Shown in pieces: positions 8,887 through 21,160 of a stretch of DNA of 43,907 bases. Position 1 is the first letter of the stretch; each line of letters opens with the position of its first letter. Made by a program: the position numbers and the translations under genes. Source of the stretch: Bacteroidaceae bacterium (GTDB lineage: Bacteria; Bacteroidota; Bacteroidia; Bacteroidales; Bacteroidaceae). The DNA lies in assembly GCA_017541265.1 (NCBI GenBank), contig JAFXZK010000104.1:1-43907 (forward strand), in the 5' to 3' direction. Below the pieces are notes generated by a model. That model made no database searches. It saw only the letters and a list, made by a program, of their open reading frames with translations, and was not told the DNA's origin.

Positions 8887-11733
8887 ATGAAGAAACTGTT
8901 ACTTCTTTCCGTGATGGCTTTGGCAGGACTGGCAGCAAGCGCACAGTTCGTTTCCAATCCATCGGTCACTCCAAAGACGAGGACCAACACACAGGTGGCG
9001 AACATGCCACAGACGCAACGTACATTCCAGGCTGTTGCTCCACGACAGGATTTGGCAAAGAGGATTTATGCCCCTACCAATAGGCTTTCCATCGACGCCT
9101 CCAAGTTGAAACCTGTCACACGCGAAGAGCGCATGCTAAAGGCTGCAGCGTCTGCTTTGAGCCAGACCAAGGCCGTTAGCAAAGGCATGATGCAGAGTCA
9201 CAGAATGGTAAATCTCCAGTCTACGAAGACCTTTGGCTTGCAGCAGGCTTCGACACGGGCTAAGGCAGCACGCAAGGCTCCTGAATTTGCAAAGAATTAC
9301 ACGGGAGTAGGTTACGACAATAAGACGAAGGGGGCGGCGCATTGGACCATGACTCCTACGACGGTAACTTATGTCGATGAGGAAACAGAAGAAAAGGAAG
9401 ACGTTGATGTGCTTGTTGACGTTATCCCCACTCCAAAGTTCCTTTCAGACCTTTATCCTGAAGGCATTCCTGTGGAGTACACTGTTGATGATGAAGGTGT
9501 CATCACGATTATGCCACAGGCCGTTGCTAATTATGTGGACGAAGAAGATGGCGCAACAGTCTATCTCACCCTTTGCTCTGCCAACAGTGAAGATGGTGCC
9601 ATCAGCATTACGGTTGGTGAAAAGGGCAAGCTCACTATCACGGAGGGTAATGCTATTTGCTTAGGCGAGTTCAAGGGCATGGAGTTCGACGCTGAGTTTG
9701 GTGATGCCTATTTAGGTTGGGATGTGCTGATTGGCGGCGTAAGATATTATTACCAGTATGATAGTCGTGTTGACCAGAAGTACAATGCCCACGGCGTAGA
9801 TTATTTTAACAATCAGCCTGCCGATTGGGAACTGTGGAAAGGCACGGAGACAATAGATGGCGAAGAGAAAACCAATGTCTTCGTAAATCTGATTCCTTGC
9901 CCTAAAACATTCGTAGAACTCTATCCCGACGGCATTGATGTGGAATATGAGGAGATAGAGAAGACGACGTTTGTAGTGAAGCCTCAGGTTATTGCCAGCG
10001 GTGAAGACGAGGACGGTCCATACTATGTCATGATTTTCAGTGGCACTGCCGATGACGGTAATATCGTACTTACTGAAGATAAGACAGGTCTGACAACTAT
10101 CGAAGGCGAAAGCATCTACATCGGTGCATGGGCTACGGATGAGTTTGATCCTTCTTACGAGGCTTATCAGGGCGGTTACATTATCATTGAAAACCCGAAG
10201 TATCGTACGCCTGATGCTCCTGCAGAAGCTCCGGAAGACGTTGCCTGTGAACCAGAGGAATTGGTTCTGTTTGCCGGCTTGGGCTATTCAGGCTATAGCT
10301 ACAATGACAACCTGGCAATGATGGGTGCATACGCTCCCACTTCATTCCGCAATTGTACCTTCGATATTGCCACAAACTTTGAATGGTCGGTTAAAGAAAC
10401 TGTGGATGATGAAGAGTCCACCATTAAAGGCGATGAAAGAAACTTTACTTTGACTACCAAGGGTAATGGCTTATACGAGGATTTCGTGCTCACGGGATAC
10501 AATGAGAAAGAAGTTTCTGAACCTTATACATGGGGAACAGGACATGCCTTAAGGGATGATGGGAGTGTTCGCTATGAAGCCATTCATGTTTATGCTGGTG
10601 AGAGTGCTAACTCCTTTGAGTTCTCTGATGGCACATTCGCTGTGATGACACGCCAGAACCCTGACTATGACCTGACATTCTACATCAACTGGGCAACACC
10701 GGATATCTATGAGCAATATAGTTCTAACCCAACGAGCATAGCTACCATCTATTCTTATCAGGGTAAGCCTGCTACGCCACTCTATCTCACGGGTGTAACG
10801 CTGCCTTTGGTAGACTTTGAGGCTCAGGATGACTTCAACCTGCACATCAAGCTGTGCAAGTGCAAGCGCAGCGCAACAGGAAACCTCACAGTGGGTGATG
10901 TTATTGCCGAGAGCGATGCCACAATTGACAACGTGGTTGCAGATTACGAAGCTGGTATCAAGGCAGTTGAGTTTACAGAACTTTATGTGGAAGACGAGTT
11001 CGGCATGAGCGAGACTATAGATTACCTGTTCATTGAGGACGAGTTCGTCATTGTCATTGAGGGTTGGGACAACGGCACCTTCAGTGCTGTACTTGGCAGC
11101 CATGAGTACAATTTCAATGAGATTACATCAACATGGTTCCAGGCAACTGGCGAGACAAGGATGCGCTCATACAGCGGCGGTTGGCCTCAGCTCTTCATCG
11201 GTCTGCTTGATGCCACATACGGCTATCTGTACACCGAGGACGACACCGACCTGGAGTTTGCAGATGAGGGTGGCACTTCCACTATCCATGTCGATCCTAT
11301 GTACTATGGTTTAGACGATGAGACCGAGGAACCCACTTACAGCCTTTATGTTGAAAGCATCACAGAGGATGGCGAAGAAGTGGAAGAGTTCCCAGAATGG
11401 CTTTCCTTCGAAGTTGCCAACGAGGACTATACCACCGATACTGATGACGATGGACATGAGTACTTCGTCAATGGCATCGACTATGACTTGGTAGTCACTG
11501 CTGCTGCACTTCCTGCAGGCGTAGATTACCGCACGGCTAAAGTTGTGTTCTATCAGACGGGTGCCAAGCTGACCGTCACTGTCACGCAGGGTGTTGATCC
11601 CGATGGCATCCACACTGTCGTTGCTAAGACTCCTATTAAGAACAGCCGTGCCTTCAATCTGGCAGGACAGCCTGTCGGCAAGAACTTCAAGGGCATTGTT
11701 GTGAAGGACGGCAAGAAGATGCTTGTTAAATGA
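8887..11733 (+). CDS. Large secreted protein with duplicated domain, BACON-like domain and sorting tail
   Basis: This 948-residue protein has a signal peptide (cleavage after Ala19, before Q20). It then has a low-complexity basic stretch to about residue 135 and two related acidic segments (about 155-290 and 315-430). These share the pattern V-D-V-I-P-T-P-K-F..L-Y-P-E-G-I with V-N-L-I-P-C-P-K-T-F..L-Y-P-D-G-I, which indicates an internal duplication. A BACON-like beta-sandwich (about 785-905) ends in K-L-T-V-T-V-T-Q-G. The last 30 residues (AFNLAGQPVGKNFKGIVV, ending KKMLVK) resemble type IX secretion C-terminal tails. No enzyme motif was seen; it may bind substrate or matrix. Its stop overlaps the next gene's ATG by 4 bp, so it is probably made together with the protease. 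Confidence 0.8.
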   Translation: MKKLLLLSVMALAGLAASAQFVSNPSVTPKTRTNTQVANMPQTQRTFQAVAPRQDLAKRIYAPTNRLSIDASKLKPVTREERMLKAAASALSQTKAVSKGMMQSHRMVNLQSTKTFGLQQASTRAKAARKAPEFAKNYTGVGYDNKTKGAAHWTMTPTTVTYVDEETEEKEDVDVLVDVIPTPKFLSDLYPEGIPVEYTVDDEGVITIMPQAVANYVDEEDGATVYLTLCSANSEDGAISITVGEKGKLTITEGNAICLGEFKGMEFDAEFGDAYLGWDVLIGGVRYYYQYDSRVDQKYNAHGVDYFNNQPADWELWKGTETIDGEEKTNVFVNLIPCPKTFVELYPDGIDVEYEEIEKTTFVVKPQVIASGEDEDGPYYVMIFSGTADDGNIVLTEDKTGLTTIEGESIYIGAWATDEFDPSYEAYQGGYIIIENPKYRTPDAPAEAPEDVACEPEELVLFAGLGYSGYSYNDNLAMMGAYAPTSFRNCTFDIATNFEWSVKETVDDEESTIKGDERNFTLTTKGNGLYEDFVLTGYNEKEVSEPYTWGTGHALRDDGSVRYEAIHVYAGESANSFEFSDGTFAVMTRQNPDYDLTFYINWATPDIYEQYSSNPTSIATIYSYQGKPATPLYLTGVTLPLVDFEAQDDFNLHIKLCKCKRSATGNLTVGDVIAESDATIDNVVADYEAGIKAVEFTELYVEDEFGMSETIDYLFIEDEFVIVIEGWDNGTFSAVLGSHEYNFNEITSTWFQATGETRMRSYSGGWPQLFIGLLDATYGYLYTEDDTDLEFADEGGTSTIHVDPMYYGLDDETEEPTYSLYVESITEDGEEVEEFPEWLSFEVANEDYTTDTDDDGHEYFVNGIDYDLVVTAAALPAGVDYRTAKVVFYQTGAKLTVTVTQGVDPDGIHTVVAKTPIKNSRAFNLAGQPVGKNFKGIVVKDGKKMLVK

Positions 11734-14285
11734 GAAGATTATCCCTAACTTTAATGGCGATGCTGTTTGGCATCGCCATTTTCTATGCTTGTCCTGCCTA
11801 CCGAAGCACGGCGCGGGTGGCTCAGCCCGACGGCTCCACGGTCACCATCCGTCTGGTGGGCGACGAGTATCTCCACTACAACACCACGCTGGATGGCTAT
11901 TCGCTGGTGCGCCGCGACGACGGAGCATACGTCTATGCCAGCCTGAATGCCGAGGGTCAGCTGGAGCCAACCGCCCTGCTGGCGCACGATGCCGATGCGC
12001 GTACGGCAGAGGAGCGCAGCTATGTGGAAAAGGTGTGACGGCTCGTGCCGCAGCCTACGGAACAGATGGCGCAGATGCGCCGCCAGAACCAGACTGCGCG
12101 CGCCCGCACACTCAGCCAAAGTCGTGCAGGCCGCTATGACTACTCTGAGTTTCGCGGTTTGGTTATTCTCGTGGAGTACAACGACTGCCCCTTCCGCTAC
12201 GACGACTATGCCGATATCATGGAAGAGATGATTAACGCCGATGACTATACCGGCAACAGCCGTACCAATTTCAATTATGGCGGGCAAGTGCGCTGCACCG
12301 GCAGCTTGCGCGACTATTACCGCGACAACTCCGACGGCCTGTTCGTGCCAACGTTCGATGTGGTTGGACCTGTTCAGGTGAATCGCAGCCAATACTATGT
12401 TGAAGGCACCCAGAATGCCGTCCAGCTGATGATAGATGCCTGCACGGCAGCCGACGAGCTGGTCAACTTCAAGGACTACGATGTCGATGGCAATGGCGTG
12501 GTGGACATGATTTACTTCGTCTTTTCCGGCTTGGGGGCTTACATCGACGGCAATGACAGCCGTCTGCTATGGCCGCACCAATTTGACATCAGCTACGTTC
12601 GTAATGTGCGCAAGGATGGTGTGAAGCTGGCGCGCTACGCCTGCTCTACCGAACTTCTCGGCACCTCCGAGTGGAGTGTGCTCGAGGGTATCGGTACGAT
12701 ATGCCATGAGTTCAGCCATGTGCTCGGTCTGCCAGATTTCTATGACACTAACAATCAATACGATGGCGAGTGCGTTCATCCTGATGAGTGGTCGGTGATG
12801 GCAGCCGGCAACAACCTGAACTACGGACGCACACCATGCGGCTTTTCACTCTTCGAGCGCTATGCCCTGGGCTTTGCTACACCGCAGGTCATCAGCGAGG
12901 AAGGTACGTTCAGCCTTGAGAACCTCCAGGAGAGCAACACCGGTTATCGCCTGAATACGCCAGTGAAGAAGGAGTCCTTCTTTATCGAGAACCGCCAGAA
13001 GACCAAGTGGGACGCAGCATTGCCAGGCCACGGTATGCTCATCTTCCGCGTGGATTCCACCAATGCGTCAGCTTGGGGCAGCAACTGGGTGAATGACAAC
13101 CCCAGCCACCCCTACTATGAGCTGCTGCGTGCCGGAGGCGTGAAGTCCAATGAGTACAGCGCATCCGCTGCTGTAGGCAGCGACCCATTCCCAGGCACGA
13201 GTCGCAAAACTGTTATCGACAACACGACCTCGCCGAGCCTGAAGACATGGGCAGGCAAGCCCAATGATTTGGGATTTCGCGACATCAAGGAGAATGGAGG
13301 CGTCATTACCTTCGAGGCCTACAACGTGAACGTGCTTACCTCCATCAGTTTCACCAGCGACAGTTATAGTCTTAGCGTGGGAACCACATTGCAGCTCACC
13401 ACCGTGCGTGACCCGGAATCCGCACCCTACACCCTTAGCTTCTCCAGCGACAACGTGGCGGTTGCCACCGTCGATGGCGATGGCTTGGTGACGGCGCATA
13501 GCGAGGGCATTGCACACATCACTGTCACTGCCAATGGCAGCTTGACAGCCACCTGTACCGTGACTGTGACTGGACTCAACAAGGCTCCTGACATCGCATC
13601 GTTCCGCGCTCTGGAAGAAAACACCGATGCCCTCCTCACGCTGACCGACGCACAGGTGCTCTATGTCTATGACGGCAACATCTATCTGCGCGACGCCACC
13701 GGCAGTCTGGTGCTCAGCGGAACGAATCTCAACGTCAGCAAGAACGATGTGCTTAACGGCAGTATCTTCGGACGGCTCACCTATAGCAACCTTATGCCCC
13801 AGCTTACAGCCGTTGAAGGCCAGTCGTCGGCAGAAGAGGGCATCTCCGTCAGCAGTGGCGATGCAGCTCTGCCCACAGAACTCTTTGTCGAGGAACTTTC
13901 TGCCGACAGCTATGGCGATATGGTGCTGATAAAGGGAATGACGCTGGTTCGCGACAACGGTGTTTATGCTGTTGTCGGCGACCGTCATGTGCGTCTTTGG
14001 AACAAGTTCCAGATTAAGTTGCCCAAGATAACCTTGCCATCGACCATCAACAACAAATACTTCGACATCACTGCCATCTACGGCACCGACGTTGTCAATG
14101 GCGTGGTCATCGACGAGTTCTATTTGCTCAGTTCGCCCGTCGAAGGCGAAGCCCCGGTTGGTATCAGTTCCACCCCAGCCATCTCCAAGAGCGAGGGTGA
14201 GGCTTACAATCTGCAAGGTCAGCGCGTGGGAAGGGGCTACAAGGGCATCGTCGTGGAAAACGGAAGGAAGTCTGTGAAGAAATAA
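11730..14285 (+). pseudogene. M6-family secreted metalloprotease interrupted by an in-frame TGA
   Basis: One continuous frame runs from the ATG at 11730 to 14285 except for a TGA at 12036-12038. Before it lie a signal peptide and the family's propeptide start (R-L-V-G-D-E-Y). After it come the catalytic domain with HEFSH (12705-12719) followed by VLGLPDFYD, a group-2 bacterial Ig-like domain (about 13345-13570), an OB-like region and a sorting tail (AYNLQGQRVGRGYKGIVV). The protease domain is otherwise intact, so the stop is either a recent nonsense mutation or an assembly/sequencing error; read-through is less likely. A GTG at 12045 could restart translation but would give a protein without signal peptide. 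The 4-bp overlap with the gene before it supports 11730 as the original start. Confidence 0.82.
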
Positions 14286-14410
14286 GTCCCCGTACTTATT
14301 GCCATAAGTCCCTGTACTTATCCTCATAAGTCCCCGTACTTATTGCCATAAGTCCCTGTACTTATCCTCATAAGTCCCTGTTCTTATCGCCATAAGTACA
14401 GGGACTTTTT
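14282..14410 (+). repeat. ATAAGTCC-type 22-bp palindromic array 2, ending as a terminator
   Basis: Six units start at 14282, 14304, 14326, 14348, 14370 and 14392, exactly 22 bp apart. The first unit overlaps the protease stop codon. The spacers alternate between TGCC and CCTC. The last two units pair as AAGTCCCTGTTCTTAT with ATAAGTACAGGGACTT (one mismatch, loop CGCC) and are followed by T5, so the array ends as an intrinsic terminator of the protease operon. Confidence 0.88.
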
Positions 14411-14655
14411 AGTGCCCTTCCAGCTGTCTGGAAATCAACGACTTGCCTAATCTCCAGCCCCCAAATTATTGGTATCTGCTAAAAACGGCCTGAAAGGCCG
14501 TAAGTAAATCCTTCTATCAAAGAAAAATCTCCAAGTAGTGATAAATAAGGGCTTTTCATGTCGACCGTGAAAAGTTTAGCGGACACCAATGATAATTAAC
14601 TGACAATTTGCAGCTGAACAATTCGTGAAATTCGTGCAATTCGTGGTAAAACAAA
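14411..14655. other. Gene-free stretch with a small hairpin and a 9-bp tandem repeat
   Basis: No gene is visible. A perfect hairpin ACGGCCT-GAA-AGGCCGT lies at 14485-14501; read on the minus strand it is followed by T5, so it could be a second terminator for the minus-strand operon. At 14620-14646 the 9-mer AATTCGTG(A/C/G) is repeated three times without interruption. Confidence 0.6.
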
Positions 14656-14691
14656 AAAGAGGGTATTTCAGTTTATTGAAACACCCTCTTT
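14656..14691 (-). terminator. Intrinsic terminator downstream of ppiD
   Basis: AAAGAGGG (14656-14663) pairs with CCCTCTTT (14684-14691). The stem continues inward as T..TTTCA with TGAAA..A around one mismatch and a six-base loop. On the minus strand the stem is followed by a T run, 25 bases after the ppiD stop. Confidence 0.85.
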
Positions 14692-14715
14692 GCCTTTTAT
14701 GTTGCTTCTCCTGTT

Positions 14716-16869
14716 TTAGAAGAAGATGTAGCGCTTGTCGCTGATGTCGGCTTTCTTGAGAAGCTCACCCTGGAAGTTGCCGAGGCTGCGACCGATGGTC
14801 TGCTGCAGCTTCTGCTCTTCCTGCTTCTGGTCGTACTTCACGTCGTTCTTCTTTTGGTCGAGCACCTGATAGGCATAGACGGCAGACTTGCCCTTGATGC
14901 CTGACTTGAATTCGCCCTTCGCAGCCTTGCTCACGGAACCGCTCAGCACAGGTTCGCTAGCACCAACCTTCGAGACGAAAGCGTTGCCGGTGAAGGTGAT
15001 GTGCTTGATGGTGTCGGTGACAGCTCCTTCCAGCTTGGCAGCGTCGGCCACGCTCTTCACACCCTGCATCTTCTCCATCAGGATGGCGGCCTTCTTATCC
15101 TTCATTACCTCGCTGGTCAGGAAGGTGCGAATTTGCTCGTCGTCCCAGGGCAGATAGCCTTTCTTGTGGACGCCTGTGAGCATGATGACAAGCAGGTGGT
15201 CGTTGTCGCCGCACTCGTAGAGGGGAGATACGTCGCCAACCTTTGTGTCCTCGTCGAAAATCCAGCGCAGAGCCTCGCGGGTGCTGCGGATGTTGACGAC
15301 TTTGTGCTCTGTGCTGCTCACGTTGTTGCGAACCTGCACGTTATAGCCAGCCTGTGCGGCGTTGGCTTCGATGTCCTCAACCTTTGCGTTGCCGGCCAAG
15401 AAGCTGCTGAAGTCGTTGTATGCCTTGCCGTAGGTGTCCTTGCTGAAGTCTATGCTGCGCTTGATGACAGCCACATCGTATTTCGGGACGATGTTGCGGC
15501 GGTCGGTAACCTGGGCGATGATGACACCCTGGCCGTCGAGCACAATCTTGTTGTTGCTGCCCACAGCTGCACCAGTGATGGTGCCGAGGAACTTGCGGTT
15601 GTTCTCGTCGATGGCCTGGCCTTCATACTGACTGCTGGTAATCCACGTTTTGGTGGCGGGCTGGTCGTACTTCTTGGCGATGGTGTCGAAGTTAGCACCT
15701 GCTGCCAGAGCGTTCATGATGCTGTCGGCCGTCTTCTCGATGGCAGCCATGTCGTTGCCGGGAGCGGCAATCTGGCGAACCTCGACAGAGTCGGGCAGGC
15801 TGACCTTTTTGATGAGGCGCACGATGTTGATGGTGTTGTCGTGGTCATGAACGAAAGGACCAACCTGAGAACCTTCGGTCAGGGAGTCGAGCTGCTCTGC
15901 GATGTCGTGGGGCAAAGCCTTTGCGCTGACGGGCAGCGGGCTGTAGGGCACCTGGCTTGCAGCTTCGCGGACTGTCTTGGCAGCGTCGGCACCTTCAGCA
16001 AGCGCCTGTGCATAGCCTTCCATCTCCTTCATGAGGTTGTCCTTGTCGGCGTCGCTGGCAGTGACGTGGATGTCGATGTACTTGATGTCGCGTGTCTCCT
16101 GGTCGGCGCGGAACAGCTCCTTCATCTCCTCGTATTTTGCCTTCAGCTCACTGTCTTCAACGGTGACGTCGTCGTCCTTGATGCTGGTGAAGGGCAGTGC
16201 TGCCATGTAGATGTCAGTCTCGCTGGTACGACCGTTGAAGCTTGCCTGTGCACTGACGGGGTTGCTGACCATCAGGCCGTTGAGCAGAGCCTGGTATTTC
16301 TCGTTCAGTGTCTGCCTGCGGATGGTCTTCTCAATGAACTTCCAGTAGTTGTTCATCTGCTGGTACTGCTCCTTGATTTCGCTGCTCATCTCAGGATTGG
16401 CCATGACCTCGTTGTACTGGTTCAGGAACTGCTTGAGTGCGTTCACATCGAAAGTGCCCTGCTGTGTGCGGAAAGGCGTCTGTGTAAGAATCTGGTTGCG
16501 GCCGTTTGTGATGATGTCCTGCATCTCGGCGTCGGTCACGGTGATGCCGAGCTTCTCGCACTCGTGCTGCATGAGCTTGTCGTTGACGAGAGTCTGCCAA
16601 ACCTGGTCGCGCATCATGGAGAGCTGGTCGTCGGAGAGCGTGTTGGTGCCTTGTGTGAACTTCACGACATCGGTGTACTCTTCGACCATTGCGTTGAACT
16701 CTTGTACGTTGACTTTCTCTCCATAGATTTTGCCGACACGCTGGCGGCTCTCTGTCTGTGTGTATGTGAGAGAGCGCACGAACTCTTCGGCGATGAAAGC
16801 AAACAGGGCAAGGCCTACTGTGGCAATGAGAATCTTGCCTCTGTTGCGGATTTTTTGTAATGTTGCCAT
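14716..16869 (-). CDS. ppiD: PpiD/SurA-type periplasmic peptidylprolyl isomerase chaperone
   Basis: This 717-residue protein is anchored in the inner membrane by one N-terminal helix (about residues 13-32) after a short basic segment. A SurA/PpiD N-terminal chaperone domain follows (about 36-230). A parvulin-like segment (about 345-460) follows, opening V-R-Q-I-A-A-P-G and containing A-A-G-A-N-F-D-T-I-A-K-K-Y. The parvulin part looks weakly conserved, so chaperone activity may matter more than isomerase activity (inference). The family assists folding of outer-membrane and secreted proteins, which fits secA downstream on the same strand. A TACCTTTG -7 box lies about 46 bases upstream of the start. 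Confidence 0.88.
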   Translation of the reverse strand: MATLQKIRNRGKILIATVGLALFAFIAEEFVRSLTYTQTESRQRVGKIYGEKVNVQEFNAMVEEYTDVVKFTQGTNTLSDDQLSMMRDQVWQTLVNDKLMQHECEKLGITVTDAEMQDIITNGRNQILTQTPFRTQQGTFDVNALKQFLNQYNEVMANPEMSSEIKEQYQQMNNYWKFIEKTIRRQTLNEKYQALLNGLMVSNPVSAQASFNGRTSETDIYMAALPFTSIKDDDVTVEDSELKAKYEEMKELFRADQETRDIKYIDIHVTASDADKDNLMKEMEGYAQALAEGADAAKTVREAASQVPYSPLPVSAKALPHDIAEQLDSLTEGSQVGPFVHDHDNTINIVRLIKKVSLPDSVEVRQIAAPGNDMAAIEKTADSIMNALAAGANFDTIAKKYDQPATKTWITSSQYEGQAIDENNRKFLGTITGAAVGSNNKIVLDGQGVIIAQVTDRRNIVPKYDVAVIKRSIDFSKDTYGKAYNDFSSFLAGNAKVEDIEANAAQAGYNVQVRNNVSSTEHKVVNIRSTREALRWIFDEDTKVGDVSPLYECGDNDHLLVIMLTGVHKKGYLPWDDEQIRTFLTSEVMKDKKAAILMEKMQGVKSVADAAKLEGAVTDTIKHITFTGNAFVSKVGASEPVLSGSVSKAAKGEFKSGIKGKSAVYAYQVLDQKKNDVKYDQKQEEQKLQQTIGRSLGNFQGELLKKADISDKRYIFF

Positions 16870-16914
16870 TGTTTAATTTATGTTTTGTTTATTGTTATTG
16901 GCTTAAAAAGCGCA

Positions 16915-16922
16915 CAAAGGTA
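16915..16922 (-). promoter_or_regulatory. -7 box of the ppiD promoter
   Basis: TACCTTTG on the minus strand (CAAAGGTA on plus), with the ppiD start about 46 bases further on. It matches the TAnnTTTG Bacteroidetes consensus; a clear -33 element was not located. Confidence 0.6.
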
Positions 16923-17024
16923 CGCATTTTTTTTCATATAACAGGCATTTACATGAAGAAAATATGTGTTCCTTTGCCGTTTTTGTCTGTTGGAGGTTAG
17001 CTCTAACCCCTAACCACTAATCAT

Positions 17025-17465
17025 TTATTCGGATAGCAGCTGTTTCAGGAAGGCATCAAGGTCTTCCTCAAGCCCGTCAAGCAGTGTCGTATCGAGCATG
17101 ACAGTCTCTTCGCTGTCGATGATGACCAGGTCCTGCAGCGTCTCGTGGTCCTCGTCGATGAGGACGAAGCTGAAGGGCTGCATGACGCTCATCTTCTCGA
17201 TGCTCGGGCGCATGTCTTCGATGCACTGGCGCAGGATGGGCACGATGTCCTCGTAGAACGTTTCGTCGGAACTCTTTATCCATTCCTCGACGACACAGCG
17301 GTCAAGCTCCTCGTCATCGTCGTTGTAGGTGCGTATCTCGCCTGTGTAGTTGCTCACCAAGAGGTGGATGTCCGTCATGACGGGTTCTGCCTCTGCCGGG
17401 AACTTGGCGATGACCTTGCGCAGTGTGCGCTCAATCTGCTGGATTGTCTGTTTGCTTGCTTCCAT
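17025..17465 (-). CDS. Small acidic cytoplasmic protein of unknown function
   Basis: This 146-residue protein has no signal peptide or membrane segment and is strongly acidic (D/E-rich in the middle and at the end). I do not recognise a family. Predicted order is an N-terminal amphipathic helix (Q-I-E-R-T-L-R-K-V), a beta strand with 'TDIHLLVSNYTGEI', then helices and a C-terminal helix ending K-Q-L-L-S-E. It lies just downstream of secA on the same strand, separated by short tandem repeats and a G/C-rich half element, and upstream of ppiD. Codon use is like its neighbours, so it is probably a real conserved gene. A link to secretion is only suggested by position. Confidence 0.7.
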   Translation of the reverse strand: MEASKQTIQQIERTLRKVIAKFPAEAEPVMTDIHLLVSNYTGEIRTYNDDDEELDRCVVEEWIKSSDETFYEDIVPILRQCIEDMRPSIEKMSVMQPFSFVLIDEDHETLQDLVIIDSEETVMLDTTLLDGLEEDLDAFLKQLLSE

Positions 17466-17466
17466 C

Positions 17467-17540
17467 TATCATTTACTATTTAATCATTTACCCATTTACC
17501 ATTTAGTTCCTCCCCTAACGGGGAGGTTAGGAGGGGTCTT
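17467..17540. repeat. 7-bp tandem tract and G/C-rich half element after secA
   Basis: 17467-17508 consists of degenerate units of the CATTTAC / CATTTAG kind. 17509-17540 has the hairpin CCTCCCC-TAAC-GGGGAGG followed by TTAGGAGGGGTCTTT, which abuts the secA stop codon (TTA at 17541 on plus). The arrangement (stop codon, AAGACCCCTCC, hairpin) is the same as at the end of the phosphatase gene (21160), so this looks like one half of the palindromic element described at 21029. Confidence 0.75.
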
Positions 17541-21005
<3,465 letters not shown>

Positions 21006-21028
21006 ATAGTATTTATTATATAATGTGT

Positions 21029-21160
21029 AGCCCCCTCTGACTCCCCCTTTGGGGGAGGATACGGAAGCTGGTTAAGTTTTGTCTTGTTCTCTTATTCTCT
21101 ATTCTTTAGTTTACGATTCTTTCTAAGGCACTCCCCCAAAGGGGGAGCGGGGAGGGGGCT
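21029..21160. repeat. G/C-rich palindromic element between the phosphatase gene and secA
   Basis: The outer inverted repeat is AGCCCCCTC (21029-21037) with GAGGGGGCT (21152-21160). Inside lie two perfect hairpins, CTCCCCC-TTT-GGGGGAG (21041-21057) and CTCCCCC-AAA-GGGGGAG (21131-21147), which are near copies of each other. The middle 73 bases are A/T-rich and unrelated to the copy at 23207. The right end directly touches the phosphatase stop codon at 21161-21163. It carries no gene. Confidence 0.85.

Noticed and set aside
13068-14327. 419-codon open frame opposite the M6 protease
   Set aside because: His/Val/Gly-rich antisense translation with no recognisable domain; it even runs into the palindromic array.
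14282-14410. CRISPR array
   Set aside because: Spacers are only 4 bp and alternate between two sequences, units are 18 bp palindromes, and no cas gene is near. The layout is a tandem palindrome array.
15001-16860. 619-codon open frame on the plus strand opposite ppiD
   Set aside because: It is a shadow of the minus-strand gene: its composition is Val/Leu/Cys-rich without any family motif, and ppiD has a clear family fit, promoter and terminator.
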